A stretch of 64,000 nucleotides of DNA from Ophiobolus disseminans (GCA_010093685.1 MU006233.1:1054001-1118000), one strand, 5' to 3'. Shown: positions 23,201 through 35,021, counted from the stretch's first letter. The notes: a model not told the origin generated them from the sequence alone. Made by a program: numbers and translations.

Positions 23201-26200
23201 GCGAAAATGGAAACGCCGAGGTCGTCAAAGCACTATTGGAAACAGGGGCTGACATCAATCACACTGACGATGAAAGTCAGCCTGCAGCGCTGCACGCAGC
23301 AGCCAGCAATCAACATCGGGAAATCGTGAAGATGCTCATCGATCGTAAAGCCGATGTGGACGCTACGTCTAAGAGCCACGGGACAGCCCTCTATGCTGCT
23401 ATAGCGAACCAAGATGACGAGACGATGCAACTATTGTTGAGTCACGGCGCACAAGTCAATATTATCGGCGGCGTGGCCCAAAGGGCGCTAAACATCGGGG
23501 CGTCTGTTGGATATCTTGAAGGTGTACGGACTTTGATAAGTCATGGCGCCGACATCGACCCTGAAGAGGATTATTGGTATGGTTCTGCACTTGGCGGCGC
23601 ATCACGGGCCGGCCACGCAGACGTTGTCAAATATCTGCTATCTGAACATTGGAGTTCAAGTCGTAGCATGAAGACGTACGGTAGTTTCCTGACAGCAGCC
23701 GCAACATACAATCACCTGGACGTGGTCAAGATATTATTGGAGAGGGAAGACAGAGTCCCTGTCTTAGAGCAGGCCCTATGCGCAGCCGCGCAACGTGGGT
23801 TTGCATCAATAGCCCGCGAAATTCTCACCAGGAACACTACGCTCCGCCATCACAAGGCGTTTTCCCTCGCTGCGTACTATGGCAGAGCCGAGGTTTTAAC
23901 TCTTCTCTTCGAGCGTGATGAGTCTCGAGAGCTGCGCAACGATCCTGGAGCGCGAGACGACGCGTTGTACACAGCCACGGATAATGAACACGAAAAGACA
24001 GTTGAGCTGCTCTTGAGTTACAACGCTGATCCTAACGCGGAAGGACCGACGTACGGATTCGCCTTGGCAGCGAGCGCGTATGTTGAAATCCCACTTATCT
24101 GGTTTACCAACTGACTCTCTACTCAGCTACGATGGAACAACGAAGATAATGGAAGCGCTCATTGCGAAGGGCGCTGATGTCAACAAACGTGGGGGAGAAT
24201 ATGGAACAGCATTGCAGGAAAGTTCAGTCCACTATTCTCTACATGAACTAGACTAATATCATCGCAGGCAGCAGCGTATCGCGGGAAACCCGAGAATGTA
24301 AAATTGCTTCTTGATCACGGTGCACTACTCAACACTCCAGCCATTGGTATATACGGGAACGAACTACAAGGTAATCATTCCCTACTTGGTTGCATCTACT
24401 CTTACTAATGCGCTGCGCATAGCGGCCGTGTTTACTGGCAATGAGGACACCATCCGACTTCTCCTTAAGCATAACGCAGATGTCAACGCTTTCGGTGGTC
24501 GTTACTCACACTCCATCATTGCCGCTGTCGACCGAGGTAACAGCACAGTGACAAGAATCTTGTTGGAACACAATGCTCATGTCAACGTGCGAGGTGGTGA
24601 AGACAATTGGCCTGTAGTCTGTCTTGCGGCCTTCACGCTTCACAAAGCAGATTTGAGGCTAATAATGAAGACTGTTGCAGACATCAACGCGACATGCGAC
24701 AGGGGTACAACCGCCCTAATCAACTGTGCAGATGCTGGCGATACCAAAGGACTCAGGTTTCTGCTTGATAATGGTGCGGACGTAAACATCATTTCGGAAA
24801 CCTTGGGATCTGCCTTACATGCTGCAGCGTAAGTTCACCCGAGGACTACAAGCAACGACGTCGACTGACCTCAGTGTAGCGCCATAGGAGACGAAGACTG
24901 TTGTAAAATACTCCTCAGAGCAGGAGCTGACGTGAACGCGGTAGGCGGAGAGTTCGGCACCGCGATACAAGCCGCTGCCAGCGCCGATGATATTGAGACT
25001 GTTCGTGTTCTATTGGCCGCGGGAGCAGACTTGTCGGGCACAACAGCTTCAGGCACATATGGTACAGCACTTGAAGCAGCCGCTGCCGTAGGATCTTTCG
25101 ATGTTGTCGAAGAACTTCTCAAACAAGGCGCAGTTGTAAATGTTCGGCCCGCAATTGGTACTTCGGCTTTTGGAAGTGCGCTTTCGGCTGCAATATCAGG
25201 TCGAAGCTACACAATTACCAAACTTCTAGTTGATCACGGATCGGACATCAACTTTGAAGGGGGCTACCATCATCTACCGATCATGGCTGCAGCACAGTCT
25301 GGGGATGCAACCATCGTCAGATTGCTACTCGAACATGGCGCAGATGCGCGTGCATCAGGCGGAATGTGGGGCTCAGCCATCACGGCTGCCGCATACGGCA
25401 ACAGCAAAGACATCATCGAGCTGCTCACTGCGCATGGTGCTGACGTTCGCCAAACCGGTGGCAAGTATGGCAGTGCATTGTCGGCCGCTGTTGTAAAGGC
25501 GGATATCGCTGTAGTCGATCTTCTCATTGACCGCGCATTGGAGTTAGTCAATTTTCGTGGCGGGAAGTATCATACAGCTCTCATTGCGGCTGCCTACTTC
25601 GATCGTCTCGATGTGTTGACAAAGCTACTTGACAGCATGGCGGATATCCGATATCAGGGCGGCCAATTTCGAAGCACCGTCACCGCAGCTGCTATCCGAG
25701 GGAATAAAGCCATTCTAGAAAAACTACTTAAGATGAATCCTCCAGGTCAGCTTCTGGATGAGGCTTTGGTGGAGGCATGTGCTCATCGACAATCCACAAG
25801 TGTAGACTTGTTGCTCAAGCATGGCGCGGATATTAAGTTCCGACATTCATCACTTGGGCTGCCTGCCGATGCACTAAGGGCGTTGCAAGCGAACGATGAA
25901 AATTCAGATGACGAAGCAGAAGACGCGGAACCCTCAGACAACGAGAAGGAGAATGTCGATGAAAGTACAATCGGAGGAGATGATCATGTCGAAGAAGTTT
26001 GGGAGGGAGACAATGTCGCCATCCCAGAAGAGATAGAGGAGGGCAGCGTGACGGATCTGCAACTTGAAGACGAGCCTACTGAAGAAGCGAAAATTCTCGA
26101 GATGCTTGACAAGGCTATTCTTCGTTGCAAGCGCAACCCGACAGTCAAGCGTTTCAGAACCGTCAAGCATCGGCATGTGCTGCGAAGTCTTAGCACTGGA

Positions 26201-27121
26201 GTACCACCGATCCCTCAACTACCCCGTATTCCTGTCCACAAATCCTACCATCAGCCAGCCGAACCCTCGAATTTCGGAACCCCCTACGGACAGCACTCGC
26301 AAGAACCGTGGAGTTTGCCGTTCAATGTGAATCCAGTTCAGGACCAACAACCTGCTCTGCATGCACAGCCAATAAACTCGCTATCTTCAGCTCCCGATTT
26401 TATAGCCTATCCTACTCCCTTGTTCGATCGTAAGCAGGTGCAATCCCCAGTTGGGTATCAACGGCGGCAATCACCACAAAACGCCCAACAGCAGTACCCT
26501 TTCCCTCCCTCGCAACCTGAGAAGCAATATTCAACGGGCTCGGTTCCAAACTTGCCATCCAGATCATTCACGCCACCCTCAAGGAAAGGAAGCGAAGATC
26601 ATGCATTGAAGCGGCAGTCCAAAGCTGTGAACCGAAGATCGGTTGCAAATCTTGCGCAAGCAAGCCGGTATCAGCAGCGTCAGTCTAGCCAGCCAGCTCC
26701 GCCAAATCCTATGGATAGGTCCATTGCTCGGCAAGACTTTGCTGGTGCGAGCGAATTGGCAGCTTTTCCGATTGCCGAACAGCAGCACCCACCAGTGCTA
26801 CCTCCCCGGCCGTCCCAATCTTTTGTCGAACCTCAGCAGCCATATCATCAAACACCGCCGGTAGCACAATATCCCATATATTCTTCGTCTTACATACAGG
26901 AACAGACGCATATGCCCAGCGATCAAGTTTCGCAGATTGGTTCGCCTGCATCGTCATTACAGAGTAACCAGTATGTTCACAGCACGCCACACACAGGACA
27001 TTCGTCTTTCGCGAGGGAGATGCCAACGTCAAGCGATGGTGCAACATCCCGAACCCCTGATGCAGCGCAAGCGAGAAAATGGGGTGGCGGTGGATACGAT
27101 GGTGAGGGGTATGGTCAATGA
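20259..27121 (+). CDS. NLR-like protein: alpha/beta hydrolase, NACHT-like, ankyrin repeats
   Basis: Fungal proteins of this build are thought to sense non-self and act in heterokaryon incompatibility or immunity-like responses. Eight exons (20259-20303, 20352-20425, 20480-20705, 20755-24077, 24127-24217, 24268-24370, 24423-24828, 24880-27121) sum to 2169 residues. Residues about 40-330 form a PGAP1/SesB-type hydrolase (VVAIPGLGT, then FVCHSLGG with the Ser nucleophile). A NACHT-like region follows, but its P-loop reads HGKAGTGQAA (about residue 370) instead of GKS/T, and the Walker B region reads IIIHGLEQL (about 477), lacking the acidic pair. An Asp/Glu/Ser-rich linker then leads to about two dozen ankyrin repeats (about 887 to 1800) and a Gln/Pro/Ser-rich disordered tail. 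Intron 5 would start with GAAAGT instead of GTAAGT at 24218. A GT at 24222 with an acceptor ending at 24274 is a frame-keeping alternative. No second copy is visible nearby. Confidence 0.82.
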
Positions 27122-27275
27122 ATGGACAGCGGTCTGTTGTCGCAGTGGGCAAATGTAGTACCTGCTTGTGGGCGAACGAGCGAAATGAACGGAGTGAAGA
27201 ATACTGACGGCAGATACGGGAGTTGGCAGATTGGTACCCTTCTCAATGAGGCTATTTGGAATTACAGTGTTTGCT

Positions 27276-28070
27276 CTATGCGGCCTTCCCAGCCTTGATC
27301 GTCGCGCTCAAAGTTGCGTTCGCAACTGTCACTTCCTTAAACTCCTCCGGATAACTCGCAACAAGCAAGTCACTTACGATCCTCGCAAACACAACACCGC
27401 CCCATGGGTTGACATGCGTGCGATCGCCAGAAGCATAGTTGTACTTGTCCGCTGCCGCGGAGCCAATAGCGTTCACATAAGTAGTGCTAGCCTTGTTCAA
27501 GTCAATGAAATGCTGCGATTGCTTCTTCGCGACCTCAAGCGTTTTGGCAGTTTCGTTGGACAGGTTTTCGTTGACTTTGCCATCTTTGAAGGTTCGGCGC
27601 GTCAAGGGCGTGACGAGAATGGGTATACCGCCTGCAGTGGCGACTTCGTTTGCCATGGTACCGAGATTGGTGGTGTATTGTGCAAGAGACACGCCAGAGG
27701 TGGTTTTCTGGTCGTTGTGGCCGAACTTTAGGGATGTTAGCGAAGCCCAGTACTTCCGCGAGGGGGCGGGACGTACCTGTATGGTCACGTATACTCTATA
27801 AGTATCCTTGTACTTCTTGATGTCGTTCATGACGCTCTTCCAGTAACCGCCATCGCGGAAGGATTTTGTGCTAGCGCCGCCTTTGGCCCAGTTGTGACCG
27901 GATGAGCCTTTGGCGATGGTTGTGGAGAGAAATGCATCTCCCCAACCACCATCGGTTGCAGTTGTAGAGTCGCCTGCGAGAAGCCAGTAGACTGGTTTGA
28001 CTGCGCGGCCAACAATGGCTGCTGGCGCGGCTAGCGCTAGCGGGAGAAGACAAAGGAGTGAGAGCCGCAT
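27276..28070 (-). CDS. Secreted rhamnogalacturonan acetylesterase-like SGNH hydrolase
   Basis: Enzymes of this type (carbohydrate esterase family 12-like) remove acetyl groups from the rhamnogalacturonan backbone of pectin. Two exons (27777-28070 and 27276-27725) flank a 51-bp intron with a GTACGT donor and GCTAAC branch, giving 247 residues. MRLSLLCLLPLALAAPA is a signal peptide. The SGNH blocks are clear: AGDSTT with the nucleophilic Ser, GGAST with the oxyanion Gly, FGHND created by the splice, and DRTHVNPWG with the catalytic Asp-His pair. The length fits the family. A role outside the cell in plant-wall degradation is inferred from family and signal peptide. Confidence 0.9.
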   Translation of the reverse strand: MRLSLLCLLPLALAAPAAIVGRAVKPVYWLLAGDSTTATDGGWGDAFLSTTIAKGSSGHNWAKGGASTKSFRDGGYWKSVMNDIKKYKDTYRVYVTIQVRPAPSRKYWASLTSLKFGHNDQKTTSGVSLAQYTTNLGTMANEVATAGGIPILVTPLTRRTFKDGKVNENLSNETAKTLEVAKKQSQHFIDLNKASTTYVNAIGSAAADKYNYASGDRTHVNPWGGVVFARIVSDLLVASYPEEFKEVTVANATLSATIKAGKAA

Positions 28071-28831
28071 GTTTGACTGGCGAAATGTCTGGAGGTGAAG
28101 TGTCGGTGATGTATCTCGCAAATCCAAAGACCCCTTTTTGTACTCTCGTTCATCGTATACGCAATGTAATGTAGCGTTATAGTCGCCACGTGGTTGCCCG
28201 GCGGAGAGGATCTCGCAAATCTCCCAGAGCGTGTCGCGAATCTTCCGTCCCAGCAAAGCCTTGACAAGCTTCCGAGACCACTTATGAACAGGAAATTGGG
28301 ACGATCATGTCCCCGGTTGAAACATGTTCCAATTTGAGATGATTGTCATTTGTGGGGTAATCTGCAAGGGTGATGAGTGATCGGCAGGGCTTTCGCGCTA
28401 TCTTGTCCCGAGCAATATGTGAAGCCGGGCAGTTGCGATACTTGATTGACATTCTCCCGAAACACGACATGTTTTGAAACGAAATCGAGGGCCTGGACCG
28501 GCAGGCTCCGCGAATAATTTCTTCCCGTCGCATCCTTGTCCACTAGCCACACAGAAGAATAGCGTATTACCAAACTCTGCGCCTATATATTAGCCTTTGG
28601 ATGGTTCGAGACATCCGAAAGTCAGATCAGAAGATTACTCGATGACTTACGGGCCTCACATGCGAACACGTGAGGTTGGCGTAAGCTGTGCGCAGAGTCG
28701 GTCGGCACGGAAGCAGGGCTTACGCGCCATCCGATCCTCATCCGGGCTGCAATGAAGGTCAAGTATTGCGATTTCTTTTACTATAGCCATCAGTATTCGA
28801 AACCATCACATTCATACCTTCAGCATTCAGC
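28071..28831. other. Divergent intergenic region
   Basis: No gene seen. It probably holds the promoters of the esterase gene (minus) and the TMEM205-like gene (plus). Confidence 0.55.
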
Positions 28832-29412
28832 ATGCCATTCTCAATGACCTCAATCCTAGCACCAGCCCATCTGCTCGCATACTCCACGCTTCTCGGCACC
28901 GAACTATACCAAAGCTTCGTGATGACGAAAGTTGCATACCAAGCTCTTCCTCGCTCTGCATTCACAACTCTCCAGAAGCAGGTCTTTCCAATCTACTTCC
29001 AAAGCCAGTCGCTGCTTCTCTTATTCGTGGTGGCAACTACTCCGCCCCATGGCCCGATCACGCTCGTTCAGAGCAAGGCAGATTGGATTAGTATGGCGGT
29101 TGCAGGCCTGACTGCGGGATTGAATCTGATGATTTACGGACCGAGAACGAAGGACTTGATGGTTGAAAGGGTCCATCAAGGTACGCGAGTAGTCTATGCA
29201 ACTGAGATTTTTTTTTGGTTGATATACGAGCAGTGTCGCGCGATATGAAGTTGCAATTGGAGATTGGCTCTGTGAGTGAAGAGATGCAGAAGCTCAATCG
29301 TTCCTTTTCGCGGGCCCATGCGATGAGCATTCATCTGAATCTCATAACGATTGGCGCAACAATGTTCTATGGGTGGCGTTTGGCAACGAAGCTGAGGTTT
29401 GAGGTCGAATAA
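28832..29412 (+). CDS. TMEM205-like (DUF4149) membrane protein
   Basis: Fungal DUF4149 proteins resemble human TMEM205. Their molecular role is unclear. Two exons (28832-29180, 29234-29412) are separated by a 53-bp intron and encode 175 residues. The N-terminal block LLAYSTLLGTELYQSFVMTKVAYQALPR is typical of the family. Four hydrophobic segments are visible: about residues 8-28, 50-67, 85-103 and 145-165. The product should be an integral membrane protein. No regulation is visible. Confidence 0.85.
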
Positions 29413-29755
29413 TAAATAAATAGTGGGTGACAATTGAGTGTCTCCAAAGGATTTGCGACACGCCGGAATGTCACTGTATCAGTGCTCAGGGCGCAAAGTT
29501 AGTGCGGACAATGTATGGCTTCAGAGTGCTCTATCAACCTCCACACATGTGGCCTAAGAATACCCAGCCGCGGGTGAACTTGGGGATCCCGATGGTGACG
29601 AATTGATTCGTGATGAAGATCGGATGAAGCGGCGACTGAGGGTGGTTGGTGCGACAGAAGAGTGCGCGGAACGGAAGCCGTAGTTTCCTCCGATCCGATA
29701 AAACATCAACTGTTCCTCCGCCCCAGGTCGGAGTCAGCATCACAAGTTCCATCGG
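29413..29755. other. Intergenic, no gene seen
   Basis: 3' flank of the TMEM205-like gene and promoter of the Zn2Cys6 gene. Nothing else recognised. Confidence 0.5.
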
Positions 29756-32153
29756 ATGGAGGACATTACTGAGCAGCCGTCCGCCACGAGAGCGGCCATC
29801 GCTCGAACTTCGCAAGCGTGTCAACGGTGTCGCAGTCTAAAAACGCGCTGCTTGCCGAGTCCGCAGGCCGGCGTCTGCCAGAGGTGAGCACGCAACCAAT
29901 CACATCCCTTCCACTGCGCTCTTGCAACGAATCGCTCTACCTCAATCCCACTAATCTTCTTGCGTAGATGTGTAGTTGGTAGTAAAGAGTGTATATGGGC
30001 CGAGACACCGCGTCGAGCACGGAAGCTTCGCGCGCCATCGTAAGGCCTCTCGAAGCACTTGAGCTCAAAGAGCTGGCACGTGCTCACAGTCCTTCAGACG
30101 TATCTCGCAGGTTGAGGAGAAGATCGATGGACTCGTAGCAAGTCTTGTGAATCCTCCAGCACGACCAACTGTAGACATCCAGGAACCGACACCAGCAACT
30201 GGAAACTCAGCACCGAAACGCGGAAATGGATTGGCCGAAACGTGGAGACAACAAGGCCATGTAGCCCCTGGCAGTTGGCTTCCATTTCCTGCTTCTTTTG
30301 AGCCAGGCTCATCACGTCCAGAGCAAGGAATTGAACAGGCAGAAGGTGCCGCTGAGGCGGACCGCCAATACGTTGAGAAAATACGTACCGTTCACCGCCA
30401 TAATTTCGGCGACAGTGAAGATTCGTCTCACGCTCCTGAGAGTTTGTTCCAACCGTCTAAACGAGCAGAACCGCCGATTGAGAATGAGCTTCTACAGCAA
30501 CTCCTTGCGGATCATGAAGCGGATGCTTTGTTGAGCGAATTCCGACTGATGTCAACCTCGTTTCCGTTCGTTATCATACCGCCTGGCATGACTGCACATG
30601 ATCTGCATGTTGAGAGACCCATGCTGTTTCTCGCAGTCATCATGACTGCTTCGTGGCGGGAGCATCAGCGCCAGATGATGCTTGACACTGTCTTCCGAAG
30701 AGAGCTTGCGGAGCGCACTATCATCTCGCCGCAGCGGACTCTAGGCCTCGTGCAAAGTTTGCTCGTGTATCTGTCATGGTACGTCTAAACATCTATGATA
30801 GCCAAGTAGGGGCATATGCTGACTTTTGTAGGTACCATTTCGTGTTCAGCCACAGAACGCAACAAATCTTCTTCCTGCATCATCTCGTCATCGGACTTGC
30901 ACTCGACATTGGCCTCCACCAAGACTACCAACCGCTCAACTTCCCCCATCGCCCAAAGCCGCCGCCACCCAGCCCGAAAGACCAGCGTGAGCGCCAGCGT
31001 GCGTTCCTAGGATGCTACTACCTGTCGTCGATGCATGTATCCTGCAACCACCCTTGCGTTATCTTGCTAATATGTGTAGGATCGGAGCCGGACTACAAAA
31101 GCCCAACCTGCTAAAGCACACTTCTCACATGACTGACTGGGCACAAGACCTAAAGCAAGAGCGCGAGTACGACTCCGACGAGACAATCAGCCACCTTATC
31201 ACTCTCCGCCAGCTGGACGATCAAGTCCAAGATACTCTCTTCACAGGCAGTGCAAACGACTTGCCGCTTTCAGATACGCGGACGCTAATGCACGTACGCT
31301 TCCTCGAAAGCCAGCTCGACGCCTGGAAAAAGAACAGCCAAAACGCAGGCGCCCAACGGCGTAAGTCTGCAAAAAAGACCACGATCTTCCTAGCTAACAC
31401 CCGTCAGTCCTCGAGCTCTCCTCCTCCTTCACAGAAATGCTAACCCACAGCGTCGCCCTCCGCCCCACCCCACCCACCAATTCTCCCCCAACAATCTCCT
31501 CCACACACCTAACCACCCTGCTCTCCACCCTCGAAGCCGGAAAGCGCTTCCTCGACGCCCTGCTCTCCTTCCCCATACACGAATACCACCTAATCTCCTT
31601 CTCCGAATGGATGCGCCTGCCCACCGTCATAATGACCGTTGCAAAGCTCTGCATGCCCACGGCCGCACACGCCGCCGTGGGCTGGGACACGACCGCCGCG
31701 CAGGACCGCGTGAGATTAGATTTGTGTCTCGAGGCGCTGTGCTATCGCATGCAGCAGTTGAGCACGTATAATAAGGCATCGCAGCCACATCCGGATTTCT
31801 GGTGCGCGATGCGCTTTATCAATGATTTGACGAGGGCGTGGTATTTGAGGAAGATTGGGCTTGATGCGTCGTCGGCGAGCGGAGCGAGCGGAGCGAGCAG
31901 TGCAGGTTGTACGATTGGAAGTGAAAAAGACACAACAACCGGTGCGTTACCCACGCCCTCAACGGAGCACGATTTCTCGACATATGGGATGGATATCGGG
32001 AATGCGGATTTAAGCATGGATGTGGATGATGGTGGGGATCCGTTTGCGTTTATGAAGGATCTTGATTTCGATATGGAGCAGTTTCTCGATATGGGGATTT
32101 GGAGCGATGATACGTATAAGAGTATGGGGTTTGGGGGTGGGATGGGAGGTTGA
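29756..32153 (+). CDS. Zn2Cys6 transcription factor
   Basis: A fungal binuclear zinc-cluster regulator. Six exons (29756-29883, 29968-30039, 30098-30778, 30832-31032, 31080-31360, 31408-32153) give 702 residues. The zinc cluster is split by intron 1, with cysteines at residues 22, 25, 32, 41, 44 and 51 (CQRCRSLKTRC, CQRC). A linker and a coiled-coil dimer element follow (SRISQVEEKIDGLVASL). The middle part has the fungal-specific regulatory pattern (LLVYLSWYHF, LVIGLALDIGLHQDY, GCYYLSS). The C-terminus is acidic (DVDDGGDPFAFMKDLDFDMEQFLD), as in activation domains. Intron 4 keeps the frame only if it starts with GC (31033, GCATGT) and ends at 31079, that is a GC-AG intron; the GT at 31037 would shift the frame. 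Target genes cannot be told from the sequence. Confidence 0.88.
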
Positions 32154-32564
32154 GATGGTGGCGGTTGCTTTGGTATGTGAGCTTGGTATACTTCCGATTG
32201 TAACTACTGTGTCGGCGGGGCTTTTTCCAGGGACACGATCCTCTCGTAGCGCAAGTCTAGCAGGACAATCAACTCATATTCGACGTCTATACCCACATAC
32301 CCAACTGGCCCTTCGCGATTGGCAGACCTCCAGTCATAAACGCACGAGATGCAGCAAAAGCACAGGGACCTCACTAGAGAATCAATACGATGCCACGTTG
32401 TGATTTAGAGTCTATACACAGAGTAGCCATGTGTGTACAAGTCTTGACGTGATATATTATTGACAGCGATGACCATCTTGCATAACGGAACGCAGCCCTG
32501 ACATGGATGTCACAGTGAAGCGACTAACACATGCCGTTCTCCTTCTCTTCCTTTCCTACATAAC
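32154..32564. other. Convergent intergenic region
   Basis: 3' flanks of two convergent loci. No gene or repeat recognised. Confidence 0.5.
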
Positions 32565-33065
32565 CTAGTACAAGGCTGGCCGCTTCTTGACACTTGCTAC
32601 AAAGATCGACTCACTTCGTCGAGCCGTTTCCTTCTCCGTTCTGGTGAGTGGGGTGTTTTGATTTATTGGGTTGGGGTTGGTGATCGTAATTCGGGGAGAT
32701 GCCGTGATGGATGCTGATGCTGGGTTGGAAACGAGTGAAAGGACGCCGGGGGAATGCTGGGAAATGCTGATGCTAAAATGCTGGGAAGGGATGACGGGAA
32801 TTGACATATGGCTGAGTTCGTCGAGATCGGCGAGTTGGTAATAGCGACCATATATCCCAAAGAGTCGGCGGGGTAGTTTAGGAAGAAGCAGGTTGCAGAG
32901 GGCTTGTATAGCACCTCACCTCAACTGCTCCACCGCAGAACCGAAGATCCATTTGTACCAAAAGTGCGCGGTCCCATTAGACGTCCCCACGAACCCGGAC
33001 ACGATGGCGATGACAAGGGAAAGAGCAAAGATAGACAACGCGAGAACACGGACGGCCCACCCCAT
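32565..33065 (-). pseudogene. Possible small membrane protein with an internal TGA
   Basis: An ATG at 33065 opens a frame starting MGWAVRVLALSIFALS, followed by a hydrophobic segment and FWYKWIFGSAVEQLR. This is the look of a short fungal membrane protein with one or two transmembrane helices. It ends at a TGA (32916-32918) after 49 codons. The same frame then stays open for over 100 codons, beginning GAIQALCNLLLPKLPRR and GIYGRYYQLADLDELSH, which also looks like real protein, before turning into Ser/Thr-rich sequence and stopping at 32565. Either the TGA is a disabling change or an unrecognised splice event skips it. The ATG lies 12 bp after the stop of the gene at 33078-35021, in the same frame, so it may also be a missed 3' exon of that gene. 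Confidence 0.4.
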
Positions 33066-33077
33066 CTGGTCCAAATG

Positions 33078-35021
33078 TTAGGCATTAGCCACCGGCGGAG
33101 CGCCCATACGAGGGTCTCCGGGAGGTATGCCAGGCACATTCTGCGAGGGAGGGTGGTGGAGGTGGTGCTGGCAGCCGTGGTGACAGTGCGGGGCGGGCGG
33201 AACGTCGTCGTAGTCGTCGTCGTAGTACTCGTCGTCCTGCGCGTCGAGCGAGCCGTCGTCGGCGCGGCGATCGTAGCCACCAGGCGGAGGGTTCTGGGCA
33301 TGCTGGGCGTTGTTTGCGTTGTTCTGCGCCTTCTTGCTCGCCTTCTTCCCCTTGCGACCCTTCATCCTGGCCTTCTCTAGCAGGCGACGCTTCTCGGCCA
33401 TCCTCTTCCGCTCCTGCCGGTCCTTTCTCTCGTACTGCCGGATCAGCGCCTTGGGCTTGTAACCGAAGATATCCTCGAACTCGCAGAACTCGCAGATCCA
33501 CGGGTTGCTGGGCGGGTTGTGGAAGTTGGCGTACTCCTGCTGCATGCGGCGCTTGTTCGCGGCGTGCTTGTACAGCTTCGAGGCGCTGCGCTTGGGCTTG
33601 GGCGGCGGGGGTGCCTGCTGCTGCGGCTGAGCGCCCTTCGGTGGCGGGGCATTTCTGTTGGCAGGTGGCGGGTGGGTGCCGTTCATCCTGGGGCTCGTCT
33701 GAGTGCCCTGTGTGGACACCATGGGCGCGTCGGGGCGAACGGGGGGGCGAGCACGTGCAGCCTGTGGGTGAGGCGGAGGAGCAGCGGCGTTGGGGTTCGG
33801 GTATGCACCGGGCGGCTGTGGGTAGGGAGCGTTTTCCTGGCCGGGCCAGACCATCTTGTTGGCCGAGTCGGAGCCGCAGGTGAAGGTGAACTGCGTCTTG
33901 TTTGCGCTGTGTTTGGCGGCCTCCTGCTGCAGCAGGCTCACGTTCTCGTTGCCGTGGGGCGGCGGGGTTGCCTGGGCATTGGCGATGGCGGTGGAGATGA
34001 TGCCGCTCTGCTCTGGTGCACCTAGACAGAAAACAAAGTTAGCGCACGGACTACAAGGCGATAAACGAGCGTATATCCGAGGTGCCGCCATACGTTTGCT
34101 GCTTGCTTTCGCGTTGGCGAGGTTGGCGGAACTGCCCAGCACCCGCCGTTCAGACCGTCCCGAGCCCGACCGTCCGAATCGCCCTCTGCCTGCGCCTGAG
34201 ATGCCCGTGCCTGAGTTTGTCGCGTTGTTGTTATTTGTGTGTTGCGGAGTGGAAGGCGCGGACCCGTAGTAGCGCCCCGGCCCATCTCCGTCGTCGGTCG
34301 CGCCTGTCTCGTGGGCGTGCGCGATGCCCATGCCTGCCAGATCGGCCGAGAGCGCCGTGTGGTGCAACCCGTTGCTGCCCATGTTGGGGATCTTGCGCTT
34401 TTTCTTGTTGTTGGTGTTTTCGAACGACTCGTACCCGTCCACCGAAGACGCCGTTGAGCCGGGCTTCGGGTGGCCGCCTGCCGCACCAGCCACAGGCCTC
34501 CCGGTGGGGTGCTTGCTGTACTGGTAGCTGGGGGAGGATGGGATCGGCGCTCCGCGCTCGTCCTCTTCCTCCTCGCTCTCTGGGTCCGTGTGAGCGTGGC
34601 CGCAGTGGCAGGCATGGCTGTCGCTCTCGCCCGTCCGCAGAGACCTGGTGCCGCGCTCCGTGGCCGAGTATGGGTAGCTGAAGAGTGGCCCAGTGGACGG
34701 GGGATTGTTAGGAAACTCAATCCCCTCGGCTTGCTCAGGGGACAGTCGGGCGCGCAGAGAGCGTCTGGGCAGAGGTCGGATGGGCCGGTCGGGGTACATA
34801 GACGAGGACGTGTCGGGGGAGGAGCGCAGCGGCGAGGAGCGGTTCCACTCGTAGCCTGCGAAGGGGAGAAGGGATGTCAGATATGTGGAGAGAGTGGGAA
34901 GCAGGCCCAAGCTGTACATGGCTGTGTGTTCGGTGCTGGGAGGGTGCGGAAAGGAAACAAGAAAGACGCCGTGGGTAGCCCACGACCACTTCCGCTACTT
35001 ACCCGCAGTCGCCGCTGCCAT
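33078..35021 (-). CDS. Conserved fungal protein with a CxxC block and disordered flanks
   Basis: I do not recognise a named family. Three exons (35003-35021, 34094-34855, 33078-34021) with introns of 147 and 72 bp join to 574 residues starting MAAATAGYEWNRSS. The 72-bp intron is a multiple of three, so the frame also reads through it, but it has a GTATGG donor, GCTAAC branch and TAG acceptor and is probably real. Most of the protein is disordered (His, Asn, Gln, Pro, Ser-rich; HACHCGHAH near the start). The best conserved-looking part is NPWICEFCEFEDIFGYKPKA followed by a long basic helix of Arg/Lys/Glu (about residues 450-500), suggesting nucleic-acid binding or scaffolding. A poly-Asp/Tyr and a His-rich segment end the protein. 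Confidence 0.7.

Noticed and set aside
24218..24267. Splitting the NLR-like locus into two or three genes at the ORF breaks near 24100-24900
   Set aside because: Each break is spanned by a short intron that restores the ankyrin period, and the whole model sums to a multiple of three.
27231..27731. 166-codon plus-strand frame
   Set aside because: Antisense to the acetylesterase exons, which have clear catalytic motifs.
34022..34093. Treating the continuous frame here as coding
   Set aside because: The 72-bp segment has GTATGG, GCTAAC and TAG in the right order and encodes an atypical Cys/Arg-rich insert; an intron is more likely.
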